A stretch of 64,000 nt of DNA from Siphonodentalium dalli. Its lineage: Eukaryota > Mollusca > Scaphopoda > Gadilida > Siphonodentaliidae. The notes under the pieces are model-generated. The model saw nothing but the letters and a program-made list of their open reading frames with translations, was not told where the DNA came from and ran no database searches. The translations under genes were made by a program, and so were the position numbers. The stretch spans positions 59,329,094-59,393,093 of the forward strand of contig CP136065.1 in assembly GCA_032622095.1 (NCBI GenBank). The letters run 5' to 3'. This document shows, one piece after another, positions 36,301-39,766 of this stretch. Each line of letters starts with the position of its first letter. Position 1 is the first letter of the stretch.

Positions 36301-36793
36301 AGGGAGCCTTGTATATATAAGAGAATGCTTGGCCTAACAATATTTACCTTGATCTTGTAAGCCAGTGTATTTTCTTATATATGCGAGGCTCCCTATGGGA
36401 GACTCGCATATATAAGAGAATGCACTGGCACAGGATCTTTAATGCTGCACCAGCGCAGCTTCCGTCATGAAAGGGTTAATACTGCCAGAATTCTCACTCA
36501 TTCACAATTTCTTGATATTGTAGGTGCTGGATAAATATAACCCTCCAGATCATTTCTTGCCCGAGAGTTACACATGCTTCTTCCTGCTTAAGCTTCCGAG
36601 ATACTCATGTAAAGCCGTGCTTCAGGAAAAACTCAAGTACGCAATCCATTTCTGTAAATCCATTGACACTGATGACTACGCCAGGGTAGCCCTGTCGGGA
36701 GATGTGCTGGTCGATGACACACCCGATGCCAGTGAAGCAAGCGAGGAGATTGACAGTATAGAATCCGATGGTGAAATCAATGACACGGACTGA
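132..36793 (+). CDS. HERC2: HERC2-type giant HECT E3 ubiquitin ligase, C-terminal third (25 exons, 5' end outside window)
   Basis: Seen: exons 132-357, 1693-1864, 3212-3434, 5171-5467, 6188-6341, 8500-8607, 11407-11697, 12840-12982, 13460-13585, 14276-14547, 15560-15758, 16466-16680, 17395-17572, 17991-18114, 22132-22261, 22944-23083, 25982-26077, 27357-27646, 29132-29215, 29961-30102, 31105-31299, 31680-31814, 33013-33281, 35480-35692, 36524-36793. They total 4692 nt, 1563 codons plus TGA; all introns are GT-AG and every junction keeps phase. Order: end of RCC1-like domain 2 (residues 1-50), linker with a WSDW...WGW beta-rich module (about 360-480), RCC1-like domain 3 (about 680-1060), HECT (about 1190-1530), acidic tail. 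Known of the family: HERC2 is about 4800 residues and transfers ubiquitin from E2 through a HECT cysteine to substrates, with roles in DNA-damage signalling, centrosomes and protein turnover. Near-continuous similarity to vertebrate HERC2 makes the identity secure. The upstream two thirds lie before position 1. Confidence 0.96.
374..490. mobile_element. Half of a CAGTAATG palindromic element (family F)
   Basis: Begins TACTGTAATGCCCTAAATAA and runs to the midpoint of the palindrome (GGAAAGCTCTC). The right arm is missing. It starts 17 bp into the first visible HERC2 intron. Confidence 0.8.
1069..1621. mobile_element. Cluster of TTAACCCTTT-type elements with the ATGCATTCTC core (family A)
   Basis: At least three degraded copies lie end to end. 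They share the CTTTCATGAC-GGAGC terminus and the hairpin core CCAATGCATTCTCTTATATA, whose complement follows after about 20 bp. The last copy ends in AGCTCCCGTCATGAAATGG. Confidence 0.8.
1693..1864 (+). CDS. HERC2: HERC2 exon: linker after RCC1-like domain 2
   Basis: Contains [15 protein letters not shown] and [15 protein letters not shown], a helical segment conserved in HERC2 between propellers 2 and 3. It begins after TTTTTTCAG and ends in phase 2 before GTATTA. The next intron (1865-3211) holds a TTAA element at 2389-2654 and a fold-back repeat at 2711-3193. Confidence 0.9.
2389..2654. mobile_element. TTAA element, family C (CTATACTAAAT termini)
   Basis: TTAACCCTTTCTATACTAAA on the left and TTTAGTATAGAAAGGGTTAA on the right are nearly perfect inverted repeats flanked by TTAA. 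It has no coding capacity. The ends are those of piggyBac-type nonautonomous elements. Confidence 0.85.
2711..3193. repeat. Fold-back repeat with nested hairpin
   Basis: TTTAAAGGCCCACTTAAATT at the left is matched by the complement of AATTAAGTGGGTCTTTAA at the right. Inside, 2947-3008 is a separate hairpin with arms TTTCAATGGAAGGGGAATAA. Probably a MITE; no family assigned. Confidence 0.65.
3212..3434 (+). CDS. HERC2: HERC2 exon: Ser/Thr-rich linker
   Basis: Begins [17 protein letters not shown] and becomes rich in Ser and Thr; this stretch is poorly conserved in the family and probably disordered. The donor is GTAAGT at 3435 and the exon ends in phase 0. A further small exon of multiple-of-three length between this one and the next cannot be excluded. 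The next intron (3435-5170) is filled by repeats at 3512-4012, 4186-4639 and 4730-5045. Confidence 0.85.
3512..4012 (+). repeat. Dispersed repeat with CCGTCCGTC head and internal tandem duplication
   Basis: Opens CCCCCGACGTTCTG, then a GTCCGTCCATC-rich stretch, then two copies (about 3618-3770 and 3788-3945) of a unit containing CCTTCATGGTGTAATCA, and closes with ACATTGTCGGGGGACA. The two copies differ by scattered substitutions. Class unknown. Confidence 0.65.
4186..4639. mobile_element. hAT-type MITE (family E) with 8-bp target duplication GTGCCCAT
   Basis: Inverted ends CAAGCCTAAGTTTAGTGTGC / complement of ACACTAATCTCAGGCTTG. GTGCCCAT is repeated on both sides (4178-4185 and 4640-4647). 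The interior has two hairpins built of GAATGAGGTCCCCAGAGGGT and its complement. It is noncoding. Confidence 0.88.
4730..5045 (+). repeat. Dispersed repeat, inverted relative to 48500-48700
   Basis: Contains AGTTACGGCCATTTTTGTTC, ATTTCCGGATGATAACTTT and GAATTATCACGGGCATATTT. A diverged copy lies in reverse at 48500-48700. Class unknown. Confidence 0.55.
5171..5467 (+). CDS. HERC2: HERC2 exon: linker with helical repeat segment
   Basis: Starts with a weakly conserved [12 protein letters not shown] stretch, then reads [20 protein letters not shown], which aligns with the conserved HERC2 linker. It ends in phase 0 at CAG. The donor GTACAGTAAT is itself the start of a CAGTAATG palindromic element (5469-5590). 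The rest of the intron, 5590-6187, shows nothing recognisable. Confidence 0.92.
5469..5590. mobile_element. Half of a CAGTAATG palindromic element (family F) at a splice donor
   Basis: TACAGTAATTCCCTATTATA begins at the second base of the intron and continues through ACCACAGCAGAATTATGGG to the midpoint GATCTCAGTGAG. Its initial TA is the TA of the GTA donor. Confidence 0.85.
6188..6341 (+). CDS. HERC2: HERC2 exon: conserved linker
   Basis: Reads [19 protein letters not shown] and [16 protein letters not shown], both nearly identical to vertebrate HERC2. The acceptor is TTTTCAG and the donor GTATGG at 6342; it ends in phase 1. The next intron (6342-8499) is mostly a 1.25 kb minisatellite inside a TTAA element, followed by a second TTAA element. 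Confidence 0.94.
6684..8217. mobile_element. TTAA element carrying a large minisatellite
   Basis: Left end TTAACCCTTTGGCAGGTATG; right end GGCTGCCAAAGGATTAG, whose complement CTAATCCTTTGGCAGCC matches the left end. Between them is a 20-bp minisatellite of about 1.25 kb plus unique flanks. The right TTAA has decayed to TTAG and abuts the next element. Confidence 0.7.
6750..8000 (+). repeat. Minisatellite, 20-bp unit, about 60 copies
   Basis: Unit AGAGCAATCACCTATATAAC, with C or T at the fifth base. Several units lack the AG pair (18-bp units) and a few carry GGAG, CACATA or CACGTA variants. The array is otherwise very homogeneous, which points to recent expansion. It fills most of HERC2 intron 6342-8499. 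Confidence 0.97.
8214..8462. mobile_element. TTAA-type element, family A
   Basis: CTTTCATGACTGGAGC on the left, GCAGCTCCCGTCGTGAATGG on the right, with two internal hairpins of the TATATATGCGAGGCTCCC core. Ends 38 bp before a HERC2 exon. Confidence 0.8.
8500..8607 (+). CDS. HERC2: HERC2 exon: start of beta-rich module
   Basis: Encodes [20 protein letters not shown] and the beginning of SGREWSDW. This opens a beta-rich module that occurs in HERC2 between propellers 2 and 3. Both ends are in phase 1. The following intron (8608-11406) is almost wholly one pogo-like element with a hAT element inserted in its left end. Confidence 0.93.
8993..9766. mobile_element. hAT-type nonautonomous element with 8-bp target duplication TTGCATAG
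   Basis: Ends CAGGGTTCGTGCTGG and CAGCGCGAACCCTG are inverted. TTGCATAG lies on both sides (8985-8992, 9767-9774). The 774-bp interior encodes nothing recognisable. It sits inside the left terminus of the pogo-like element, so it is the younger of the two. Confidence 0.92.
10568..11030 (+). repeat. Direct duplication of about 220 bp
   Basis: CACAAATAAATA-GGAAACATACAGGAAAT followed by GCATGTTAGAAGA occurs at 10729-10780 and again at 10962-11017, together with the preceding GGTGTTTACAA segment. The copies differ by substitutions and small gaps. Confidence 0.75.
11407..11697 (+). CDS. HERC2: HERC2 exon: WSDW/WGW beta-rich module
   Basis: Reads [19 protein letters not shown], then [19 protein letters not shown] and [18 protein letters not shown]. 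The tryptophan-rich core is invariant in HERC2. The donor is GTAAGT at 11698. The next intron (11698-12839) contains a complete hAT-type element (11776-12532). Confidence 0.95.
11776..12532. mobile_element. hAT-type nonautonomous element with 8-bp target duplication CTTGGGAG
   Basis: Left end CAGTGTTCGCGCTGG and right end CAGTGTGAACGCTG are inverted. CTTGGGAG is repeated at 11768-11775 and 12533-12540. Subterminal GGCCACTTT motifs are also inverted. No transposase frame remains in the 757 bp. Confidence 0.92.
12840..12982 (+). CDS. HERC2: HERC2 exon: helical linker
   Basis: Reads [15 protein letters not shown], conserved, then a variable part ending RPYCM. The acceptor is GGTAG at 12835-12839 and the donor GTAAGA; it ends in phase 0. 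The next intron (12983-13459) contains a truncated TTAA element and AT-rich tandem repeats. Confidence 0.9.
13142..13440. mobile_element. Truncated TTAA element, family A, with AATGTAAGAA tandem repeats
   Basis: Starts TTAACCCTTTCATGATGGGA and holds the TGCATTCTCTTATATATGCG hairpin core, then four diverged copies of TTAAAGAATGTAAGAA. The right terminus is missing. Confidence 0.75.
13460..13585 (+). CDS. HERC2: HERC2 exon: helical linker before RCC1-like domain 3
   Basis: Reads [20 protein letters not shown] and ends HSPFFK, continuing directly into the next exon's VLVALACDL. Both ends are in phase 0. The next intron (13586-14275) is AT-rich with no recognisable element or gene. Confidence 0.94.
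14276..14547 (+). CDS. HERC2: HERC2 exon: linker leading into RCC1-like domain 3
   Basis: Reads [35 protein letters not shown] and DEHLLLWLN, all close to vertebrate HERC2. It ends in phase 2 at LNR. The donor GTACAGTAATG is the first base of the intron plus a full palindromic CAGTAATG element (14549-14794). The rest of the intron (14795-15559) shows nothing recognisable. Confidence 0.94.
14549..14794. mobile_element. Full palindromic CAGTAATG element (family F) starting in a splice donor
   Basis: TACAGTAATGCCCTAAATAA at the left and the complementary arm ending TATTTCTGTA at the right form an almost complete hairpin; the TTGCCATTCATCGGAAAGCT segment at the centre is duplicated. The ends (TA, CAGT) suggest a Tc1/mariner or pogo-type MITE. 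Confidence 0.88.
15560..15758 (+). CDS. HERC2: HERC2 exon: first blade of RCC1-like domain 3
   Basis: Begins with the conserved [14 protein letters not shown], then [14 protein letters not shown] and [20 protein letters not shown], a typical RCC1 blade. The donor is GTTTGT at 15759, phase 0. The next intron (15759-16465) holds a TTAA element nested in an older one (about 16070-16450). Confidence 0.95.
16139..16392. mobile_element. TTAA element with ACCCAACA termini, nested in a family C element
   Basis: TTAACCCTTTACCCAACA at the left and TGTTGGGTAAAGGGTTAA at the right are perfect inverted repeats. The interior has the same ATGCATTCTC hairpin core as families A and B. Flanks 16094-16138 and 16393-16448 are the two sides of a family C element, so it landed inside an older one. 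Confidence 0.85.
16466..16680 (+). CDS. HERC2: HERC2 exon: RCC1-like domain 3, second blade and start of third
   Basis: Reads [35 protein letters not shown] and [15 protein letters not shown]. These are the glycine-rich and SGG.H motifs of RCC1 repeats. It ends in phase 2. The next intron (16681-17394) holds only a faint dispersed repeat (17158-17330). Confidence 0.96.
17158..17330 (+). repeat. Faint dispersed repeat
   Basis: Shares TTTTGGGACCAT, the ATATAAAACGCAAATA-type stretch and AATTGACTTTACGCAGCCT with 560-700 and, more weakly, with 40150-40310. Class unknown. Confidence 0.4.
17395..17572 (+). CDS. HERC2: HERC2 exon: RCC1-like domain 3 blade
   Basis: Reads [39 protein letters not shown] and [12 protein letters not shown]. 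The donor is GTAAGT at 17573, phase 0. Nothing recognisable lies in the next intron (17573-17990). Confidence 0.96.
17991..18114 (+). CDS. HERC2: HERC2 exon: RCC1-like domain 3 blade
   Basis: Reads [20 protein letters not shown] and [13 protein letters not shown]. It ends in phase 1. The next intron (18115-22131) is the longest in the window part of this gene and is packed with TTAA elements, a pogo-like remnant and tandemly repeated CAGAC-tailed units. Confidence 0.96.
18242..18560. mobile_element. Two partial family A elements in tandem
   Basis: TTCATGATGGGAGCTGTGCT occurs at 18262 and 18408, followed in both by GGTTCAGCATTAAAGATCCT. The right end is a degraded complement of CATGACTGGAG. 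Confidence 0.75.
18649..19402 (-). mobile_element. Deleted pogo-like DNA transposon
   Basis: The left end AACGTAAATTTTGGTGGATA matches the complement of the right end CTTATACACCGAAATTTACG. A remnant of a transposase DNA-binding domain lies inside at 18773-18967. The same terminus recurs alone at 35983. Confidence 0.75.
18773..18967 (-). pseudogene. pogo-like transposase N-terminal helix-turn-helix fragment
   Basis: Reads [20 protein letters not shown] then [16 protein letters not shown], the helix-turn-helix found at the N terminus of pogo-related transposases with a Brinker-like domain. After about 46 residues the frame runs into unrelated sequence and stops; no DDE catalytic domain follows. 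A fossil fragment, not a working gene. Confidence 0.7.
19540..20290 (+). repeat. CAGAC-tailed dispersed repeat, first unit
   Basis: Starts ATATATAATAGAAGGTGACC followed by CGACTTCGTCCGGGCTTTGA, and ends in CACACACACAGACAGACAGA then AAAATATATAATAGACTAG. The same head and tail recur at 21480-22050. It may be a retroposon; no coding sequence. Confidence 0.6.
20290..21480 (+). repeat. Further repeat-derived DNA between CAGAC-tailed units
   Basis: Begins with another AGACTAGCAGGTTAGCCCG head, has GAGTTAAT-TGAATTTTTTGTTT duplications (20345-20410), and a direct repeat of CGTTCCTAGGAACGACAGAC-type sequence at 20990-21035 and 21088-21135. Its right end reads ACACATATATACACATATAC. No gene. Confidence 0.5.
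21480..22050 (+). repeat. CAGAC-tailed repeat with three internal GC-rich copies
   Basis: The unit CAAATTTCAAGTCGATAGCT through CCGAGATCTCGTCTGCGCAT and GAAGCTGGCGTCGCA occurs three times (from about 21540, 21664 and 21806). The tail is ACAGACAGACAAACAGACAG then AAAATATATATGAGATATAT. It is far more GC-rich than its surroundings. Confidence 0.7.
22132..22261 (+). CDS. HERC2: HERC2 exon: RCC1-like domain 3 blade
   Basis: Reads [20 protein letters not shown] and [20 protein letters not shown], nearly identical to vertebrate HERC2. The Trp codon is split TG|G across the next intron (22262-22943), which contains a fold-back repeat with a run of 14 G. Confidence 0.96.
22467..22701. repeat. Fold-back repeat with 14-G run
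   Basis: AGGGGG...ACTGTACACTAAATCC with TTTATACTCAACAGAAT on the left is complementary to ATTCTGTTGAGTATAAA with TTAGTGTACAGTACCCCT on the right. The G run is at 22468-22481. Probably a MITE. Confidence 0.65.
22944..23083 (+). CDS. HERC2: HERC2 exon: RCC1-like domain 3 blade
   Basis: Reads [20 protein letters not shown] and [17 protein letters not shown]. The donor is GTATGA at 23084. The next intron (23084-25981) holds a Tigger-like remnant, two hAT-type MITEs and one TTAA element. Confidence 0.96.
23178..24413 (-). mobile_element. Tigger-like DNA transposon remnant
   Basis: Left end TACAGTTAATCCCGCTTTAT corresponds to the complement of the right end AAGTGGGATCGTCTGTA, both edged by TA. 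A CENP-B-like helix-turn-helix fragment lies inside. The rest of the transposase is gone. Confidence 0.65.
23649..23819 (-). pseudogene. Tigger/pogo transposase N-terminal CENP-B-like fragment
   Basis: A 56-codon open frame from ATG (23819-23817) reads [20 protein letters not shown] and [13 protein letters not shown], the layout of the CENP-B N-terminal helix-turn-helix of Tigger transposases. It ends at TGA. No catalytic domain downstream, so it is a relic. Confidence 0.7.
24480..24808. mobile_element. hAT-type MITE, family E
   Basis: CAAGTCTTGAAAATAGTGTG at the left is matched by CACACTATTTCATAGCTTG at the right. Contains two GAATGAGGT...hairpins. The flanking 8-mers do not match cleanly, so the duplication has decayed. 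Confidence 0.8.
24894..25324. mobile_element. TTAA element, family B, long form
   Basis: TTAACCCTTTCAGTGCCAGC at the left, GGCACTCAAAGGGTTAA at the right. Includes GGCCGATCTCATCGGCC, a 190-bp insert relative to short copies, the ATGCATTCTC hairpin core and ATATGGGTTGATACAAAAAT. Confidence 0.88.
25413..25807. mobile_element. hAT-type MITE, family E, with 8-bp duplication GTTCTAGT
   Basis: CAAACCTGGATATAGTTTGT at the left, CACAATATCCAGGCTTG at the right. GTTCTAGT flanks both ends (25405-25412 and 25808-25815). Confidence 0.88.
25982..26077 (+). CDS. HERC2: HERC2 exon: RCC1-like domain 3 blade
   Basis: Reads [20 protein letters not shown] and [11 protein letters not shown]. The acceptor is TTGGTAG and the donor GTAAGT. 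Both ends are in phase 1. The next intron (26078-27356) holds a TTAA element and a SINE. Confidence 0.95.
26291..26539. mobile_element. TTAA element, family A
   Basis: TTAACCCTTCCATGACTGGA at the left and AGCTCCCGTAATGAAAGGG plus TTAA at the right. Two hairpin cores of TTATATATG-CGAGTCTC type. Confidence 0.85.
26600..27045 (+). mobile_element. tRNA-derived SINE with ATT tail
   Basis: The head GAGCTCTGTGGTCTGGTTGT then TAGCATGTCAGACTTGTG resembles the 5' half of a tRNA (box A region). The end CGCTATATAAAACTGGTCAT followed by (ATT)6 is a typical SINE tail. Box B is degraded. Not a functional tRNA gene. Confidence 0.6.
27357..27646 (+). CDS. HERC2: HERC2 exon: end of RCC1-like domain 3 and spacer to HECT
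   Basis: Reads [18 protein letters not shown], the closing blade, then [19 protein letters not shown] and [20 protein letters not shown] short variable stretch follows ([13 protein letters not shown]). The donor is GTGAGA, phase 0. The next intron (27647-29131) holds a TTAA element, an unclassified repeat and a CAGTAATG palindrome. Confidence 0.95.
27680..27920. mobile_element. TTAA element, family B, short form
   Basis: TTAACCCTTTGAGTGCCAGG and CCTGGCACTCAAAGGGTTAA are perfectly inverted. Holds GGCCGATCTCATCGGCC and the TATATATGCGAGGCGACC / complement hairpin core. Confidence 0.9.
28180..28450 (+). repeat. Unclassified repeat-like segment
   Basis: Has CCTGTCTGTTCGGATTTTTC, poly-A tracts, and GCAAAGTGCACACA twice (28294, 28342), then GGCCCCTTA-type short inverted pieces. 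No coding sense. Confidence 0.4.
28750..28967. mobile_element. Full palindromic CAGTAATG element (family F)
   Basis: GTAATGCCCTAAATAATCGA through CATTTATCGG at the left, the complementary arm ending GGGCATTACTGTA at the right. In HERC2 intron 27647-29131, 164 bp from the next exon. Confidence 0.88.
29132..29215 (+). CDS. HERC2: HERC2 exon: entry to HECT domain
   Basis: Reads [20 protein letters not shown] then VVELNRIQ, the conserved lead-in to the HECT N-lobe. At 84 nt it is the shortest exon of this gene seen here. The next intron (29216-29960) contains a complete hAT-type MITE only 23 bp after the donor. Confidence 0.95.
29239..29492. mobile_element. hAT-type MITE, family E, with 8-bp duplication ATTATAAT
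   Basis: The 25-bp ends starting CAAGCCTTGAAATAGTGTGT are perfectly inverted; ATTATAAT flanks both sides (29231-29238, 29493-29500). The interior is two hairpins in tandem. The best preserved copy of the family here. Confidence 0.95.
29789..29914. mobile_element. CAGTAATG element (family F), mostly right arm
   Basis: A short left piece GTAATGCCCTATATAATCGA is joined to the right arm (GAGCTTTCCGATGAATGGCA to GGGCATTACTGTA). Ends 46 bp before a HERC2 exon. Confidence 0.82.
29961..30102 (+). CDS. HERC2: HERC2 exon: HECT N-lobe
   Basis: Reads [20 protein letters not shown] and [10 protein letters not shown], which continues into [10 protein letters not shown]. The donor is GTAAGT at 30103. The next intron (30103-31104) has two fold-back repeats. 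Confidence 0.95.
30462..30618. repeat. Fold-back repeat
   Basis: AACAATGTTGTGTACAGTAT and TTTTTCTTGTAGAGTCCAGG on the left are mirrored by CCTGGATGAGTAGAAGAAAA and CACTGTACACAACATTGTT on the right. Confidence 0.75.
30826..30987. repeat. Fold-back repeat
   Basis: CATCACAATTTCACCGATTC at the left and GAATCGGTGAAATTGTGATG at the right are perfect complements; the interior also pairs (GGAGTACCAATAAAAA with complement of TTTTTATTAGGACTCC). Confidence 0.78.
31105..31299 (+). CDS. HERC2: HERC2 exon: HECT N-lobe
   Basis: Reads [20 protein letters not shown] and [19 protein letters not shown], hallmark HERC2 HECT sequence. The donor is GTCAGT at 31300, less usual but fixed by the frame. The next intron (31300-31679) shows nothing recognisable. 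Confidence 0.96.
31680..31814 (+). CDS. HERC2: HERC2 exon: HECT N-lobe, E2-binding region
   Basis: Reads [28 protein letters not shown] and DLSEVDKDF. Both ends are in phase 1. The next intron (31815-33012) has a long hairpin (32090-32261) and a palindromic element inserted into an older repeat. Confidence 0.95.
32090..32261. mobile_element. Long hairpin, family D, left terminus lost
   Basis: Two 66-bp arms (32093-32158 and 32159-32218), beginning TTCCTTGATCATTTTTCAAA, are complementary and meet at GAGCTCTGAGAGCTC. The right side continues ATGGGTTGATACAAAAATCG and CACTGAAAGAGTTAA. Confidence 0.85.
32675..32990. repeat. Older fold-back repeat split by a CAGTAATG element
   Basis: AAATAACTCTTGTTTTGGTT at 32675 pairs with GAACAAGAGTTATTTC at 32970. 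A family F element (32801-32954) sits in the right arm. A second copy of the older repeat is at 62127-62290. Confidence 0.65.
32801..32954. mobile_element. CAGTAATG element (family F), internally deleted
   Basis: TACAGTAATGCCCTAATTAA to ATTATGGGTAG, then the right arm from TTTCCAATGAATGGCAAC to GGCCTTACTGTA. Part of the left arm is missing. It ends 58 bp before a HERC2 exon. Confidence 0.85.
33013..33281 (+). CDS. HERC2: HERC2 exon: HECT middle
   Basis: Reads [39 protein letters not shown] and [20 protein letters not shown]. The middle stretch ([14 protein letters not shown]) differs from vertebrate HERC2. The donor is GTAAGT at 33282. The next intron (33282-35479) has a GC-rich TTAA element nested in an older repeat and two further TTAA elements. 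Confidence 0.95.
33320..34620. repeat. Older dispersed repeat carrying the nested TTAA element
   Basis: 33320-33414 and 34219-34620 together match 44300-44760 (GCTCGCAAATTACTATTTCC, GATGAAGATGGATAACTCTA, ATCAAGTGGCTTTTTTGTGT). A partial reverse copy is at 42800-42960. Confidence 0.8.
33415..34218. mobile_element. GC-rich-ended TTAA element nested in an older repeat
   Basis: TTAACTCATTGAACGCC at the left and GGCGTTCAATCAGTTAA at the right are inverted. The left has a direct duplication of ACGCCGGCGACGAGATATCT and the right a CGTCATGACGTCGCCCGG stretch. The host repeat resumes on both sides. Confidence 0.85.
34667..34936. mobile_element. TTAA element, family C
   Basis: TTAACCCATTCTGTACTTAA and CATTGACGAGTAGTTCC at the left; GGAGAATCCATTTAGTGTAG at the right. 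Confidence 0.8.
35092..35342. mobile_element. TTAA element, family C, degraded left end
   Basis: Holds CTCAATGACGAGTAGTTCCC, an inner hairpin around AAGTTCAACAAATGACCA, GGGAGAATCCATTTAGTA and a final AAAGGGTTAA. Confidence 0.75.
35480..35692 (+). CDS. HERC2: HERC2 exon: HECT, approach to C-lobe
   Basis: Reads [29 protein letters not shown] and [19 protein letters not shown]. Both ends are in phase 0. The next intron (35693-36523) holds half a pogo-type terminus and a TTAA element that ends 44 bp before the last exon. Confidence 0.96.
35983..36055 (+). mobile_element. Solitary pogo-type terminus
   Basis: TACCGTAAATTTCGGTGTAT then AAGTCGCGTGCGTGTATAAG and ACGCACCCCCA match the left end of the element at 18649. 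No right end found nearby. Confidence 0.65.
36228..36479. mobile_element. TTAA element, family A, next to the last HERC2 exon
   Basis: TTAACCCTTTCATGACCGGT at the left, CTTCCGTCATGAAAGGGTTA at the right, two hairpin cores. Ends 44 bp before the last exon, so it supplies most of the upstream intron end. Confidence 0.88.
36524..36793 (+). CDS. HERC2: HERC2 last exon: HECT C-lobe, catalytic cysteine, acidic tail and stop
   Basis: Reads [17 protein letters not shown], where the final Cys (codon 36575-36577, residue 1492 of the visible protein) is the thioester-forming residue of the HECT family. It continues [19 protein letters not shown] and [18 protein letters not shown], then an acidic tail rich in Asp, Glu and Ser, and ends at TGA 36791-36793. 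The tail length is close to the vertebrate protein. An ATTAAA at 36798-36803 is too close to the stop to be a convincing polyadenylation signal; no clear 3' end is assigned. Confidence 0.97.
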   Translation: MLDKYNPPDHFLPESYTCFFLLKLPRYSCKAVLQEKLKYAIHFCKSIDTDDYARVALSGDVLVDDTPDASEASEEIDSIESDGEINDTD

Positions 36794-36885
36794 TTGTATT
36801 AAATATACATGCCGAAAGACCAAGTTTCCAATGTTTCCTTCCAGCCTGAGGCATCGGTCAAGATAGACGCTGGCAGAAAGAGTGC

Positions 36886-37349
36886 TTAACCCTTTCAGTG
36901 CCAGGGGCCGATCTCATCGGCCCTAATTTACGGTCTGTAAAATCGGCCCTAAAATATTTTTTTTTTTTTTTAGATTTTGGGTTGAATTTTTTTTGGGTAT
37001 GCTTAAGCATGCTATAGCGAATTTAAAAACAAACTGGATAAAACCTTAGGGGCATGTTATAACTCAAAACTATCACCAAGTATTCATAGTAATAATGTTG
37101 ATGCCCATGAAAAACGTAAGATTCCCTGGCATTAAACCTACAAAATAAGTCAGTTAAAGAATATAAGAAAAAATAATTAAAATTGTAAAAAATTGTAAAA
37201 AATAATAACAAATGATGAAAAATTGTTAGGCCAATGCATTCTCTTATATATGCGAGGCGACCTATGGTCGACTCGCATATATAAGAGAATGCATTGGCAC
37301 AGGGTATATGGGTTGATACAAAAATCGGACCTGACACTGAAAGGGTTAA
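36886..37349. mobile_element. TTAA element, family B, long form, just after the HERC2 stop
   Basis: TTAACCCTTTCAGTGCCAGG at the left, GACACTGAAAGGGTTAA at the right; very close to 24894-25324 throughout. It begins 93 bp after the stop codon and may lie in the 3' untranslated region. Confidence 0.88.
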
Positions 37350-39307
37350 AGACAGTGTATCTCTTCTGGGCCACAATTACAACAACAACATTTTTATAAA
37401 ACCTGGTTTCAAGATTACAAATAGCTTTTTTTGTGATTAAACTTGACGATTTGGTATATTATTTGTCTATGCTAAATGAATAATTAAGTGGCATATTTTT
37501 GATGCTGCAGCGAAAAACTCTTTTGAGTTGAAATGACAATATTCCTTGATTGAGGTCTGACTCATAAATGAACCAAAATCTAACACCAGATGAAAATGGA
37601 AGAACATAATTTTTAGGCTAAATTTGGGAAAAATCTGGTCTACTTTTCATTTGGGATAGGGCCCCATATTTGTCCCTGGTGCAACCTAGGACAATGCCTG
37701 AAATGCCTGAATCTAACATGATGGATGTTCGTGGCTGGGGAAGATGAAGGAAATTTGGTCTATGTGCTGAAAGCCAAAAGAGTTCAGAAATGTGAGCAAA
37801 TGTGATATAACTGATTTTGAAAGGTTGTGCTTGTGATAGCGAAATGTTAACAATGTTGATGAAAAATCTGTGTATATTTGTGTTTCTTGTCAAATGAGTT
37901 ATCGCATTGAATGTATTTAGTTATCAAGATATTGTTCACAAATTTCTTTTATAAAACACATATGGCTATCTGTGATCAAATTTTATTTAAAGTAAGATAT
38001 CTATCAATGGACTTAATTGATAATTATCTTATTTGCAGATATATTTCAGTCATTCATATTTTTTTTTCATAGTTTTGCTTGTATTATTGTGTCAGTTTAG
38101 TTTTCCTATTGATCATGCATCAGTTCAATCAGAATTATTGATATCAAAGAAAAAAATCAAAGTTTAAAATTGTTTTTTTCATATGAAATGATTTCAGTTT
38201 AAGAAAGCTCAACATTTAGAATTTGTCATACTGTTAGAGCCTCTGTTTCTATGACTCAGTATCAAATCATTGAAGTCAATTGTCATAAAGTGTCGTTCAT
38301 TCAAACTTCATGTTTTAATAATAATAATAATAATTAATAATAATAATTGTGCTTATATAGTGTGTATCCCCAATGCCAGTTGGGCATTGTTGCTATCGAG
38401 CACACCTGTATTGGGGTTTTATTTCACTCAATAGAAACATTATGAATCATAGGATAAATACTAGATTTTTTAAATAACTGAGTGACTAATTTCTATGTGT
38501 TATTTTAGTTCTATTTTAATGACAAAATGGAAGATTTTAGGCTATAACTTCATTTAAAAACACTTTGCAAATGTGTGGCTTTGATGTAATACATAGTTTT
38601 CTGATGTCATTTTTTACCAAAATGAACATGTTTTTGAGCAAGATAGTGCTCTCCCTTTTTTCACTATTTTTGTCCATATTGGACACGTTGCTACTCATTC
38701 TCACCTGCCAAACATAGACCTCTCATAACAAATATCAGTTTATTCTCCAGGAAGAACAAGAACGTTGGTCGACAATAAAACTATTCGATTCTCAGGCTCT
38801 TCCCTCATGACTTTGAAAATATACTCAGCAGCTGATTGGTAGAAAATATCTGATAATAATTATTTGATTGACAGCTGTGGAAAGCTCCATTAGTTTTTTT
38901 TATGAATCTGTAAAGAATTGAATGTTTTCCAGATATTTCTGTAACTTTCATTGTTTACTGAAATTTTATGTATTTTTGCTAGCCACCGCCCTCATTTTCT
39001 CTCCCTATTGAGCATAATAAAATAAAATAAACATGACATCTTCATAAGGAGATGCTGCAATTTCTACTAATACAGTTTGAGATTGTTACGCCGATTAATT
39101 CACTCTATAGTGCTATAAACCAAACACATGACATGAAGAACAATTGCCATTAGCCTTTTAATACCAAAATATTTTGTATTAAGACTGGTGTTACATATAT
39201 AGTATATAGCTTTCAGCTACAATCTTTACAGTTTTAATGATATTTAAAAATGTAATAAGAAAAATATCTAAATAAAACGTAGGTGGACAGCTTCTCTGTT
39301 CTATTAT

Positions 39308-39766
39308 CAAGTCTGACTTTAGTGTGCCTGTCATTTGCAGAATGATGTCCCCAGTGGGTGAATTTATTGACGCTATCCCACATAGCGGGCTAGTATCACT
39401 AAATTCACCCTCTGGGGACCTCATTCTGCATGGCCTCATCTGCTATGGGAGACATAGACTCATATTGAAGTTCCCAAATGGTGAATATTGTGATGTACAC
39501 CCATTGGTAGCCTTGGTTATGCAATGTGTCATCTGCCAATTTGGGGATATAGAGAAACTAAACTAAAAAAGAAATAGAATCTATGTGATGACGTTTCTAT
39601 ATAAATTTGATAATAAAGAAACCTTCCAGAGAAGATGAGGCCTACGCAGAATAATGTGTCCAGAGGATGAATTTAGTGATGCTAGCCCGCTATGCGGAAT
39701 AGCGTCACTAAATTACCCTCCGGGGATCTCATTCCGCAAATGACAGGCACACTAAACTCAGGCTTG
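39308..39766. mobile_element. hAT-type MITE, family E
   Basis: CAAGTCTGACTTTAGTGTGC and GCACACTAAACTCAGGCTTG are inverted. Flanks TCTATTAT (39300-39307) and TTTATTAT (39767-39774) agree at 7 of 8 bases. Confidence 0.85.

Noticed and set aside
36524-36793. Reading the last HERC2 exon as a separate small gene
   Set aside because: Its first codon is GTG directly after a TAG acceptor and the protein continues the HECT domain of the previous exon without a gap.
37350-39300. Possible gene in the AT-rich stretch
   Set aside because: Only short frames of biased composition, no splice-linked conserved peptides on either strand.
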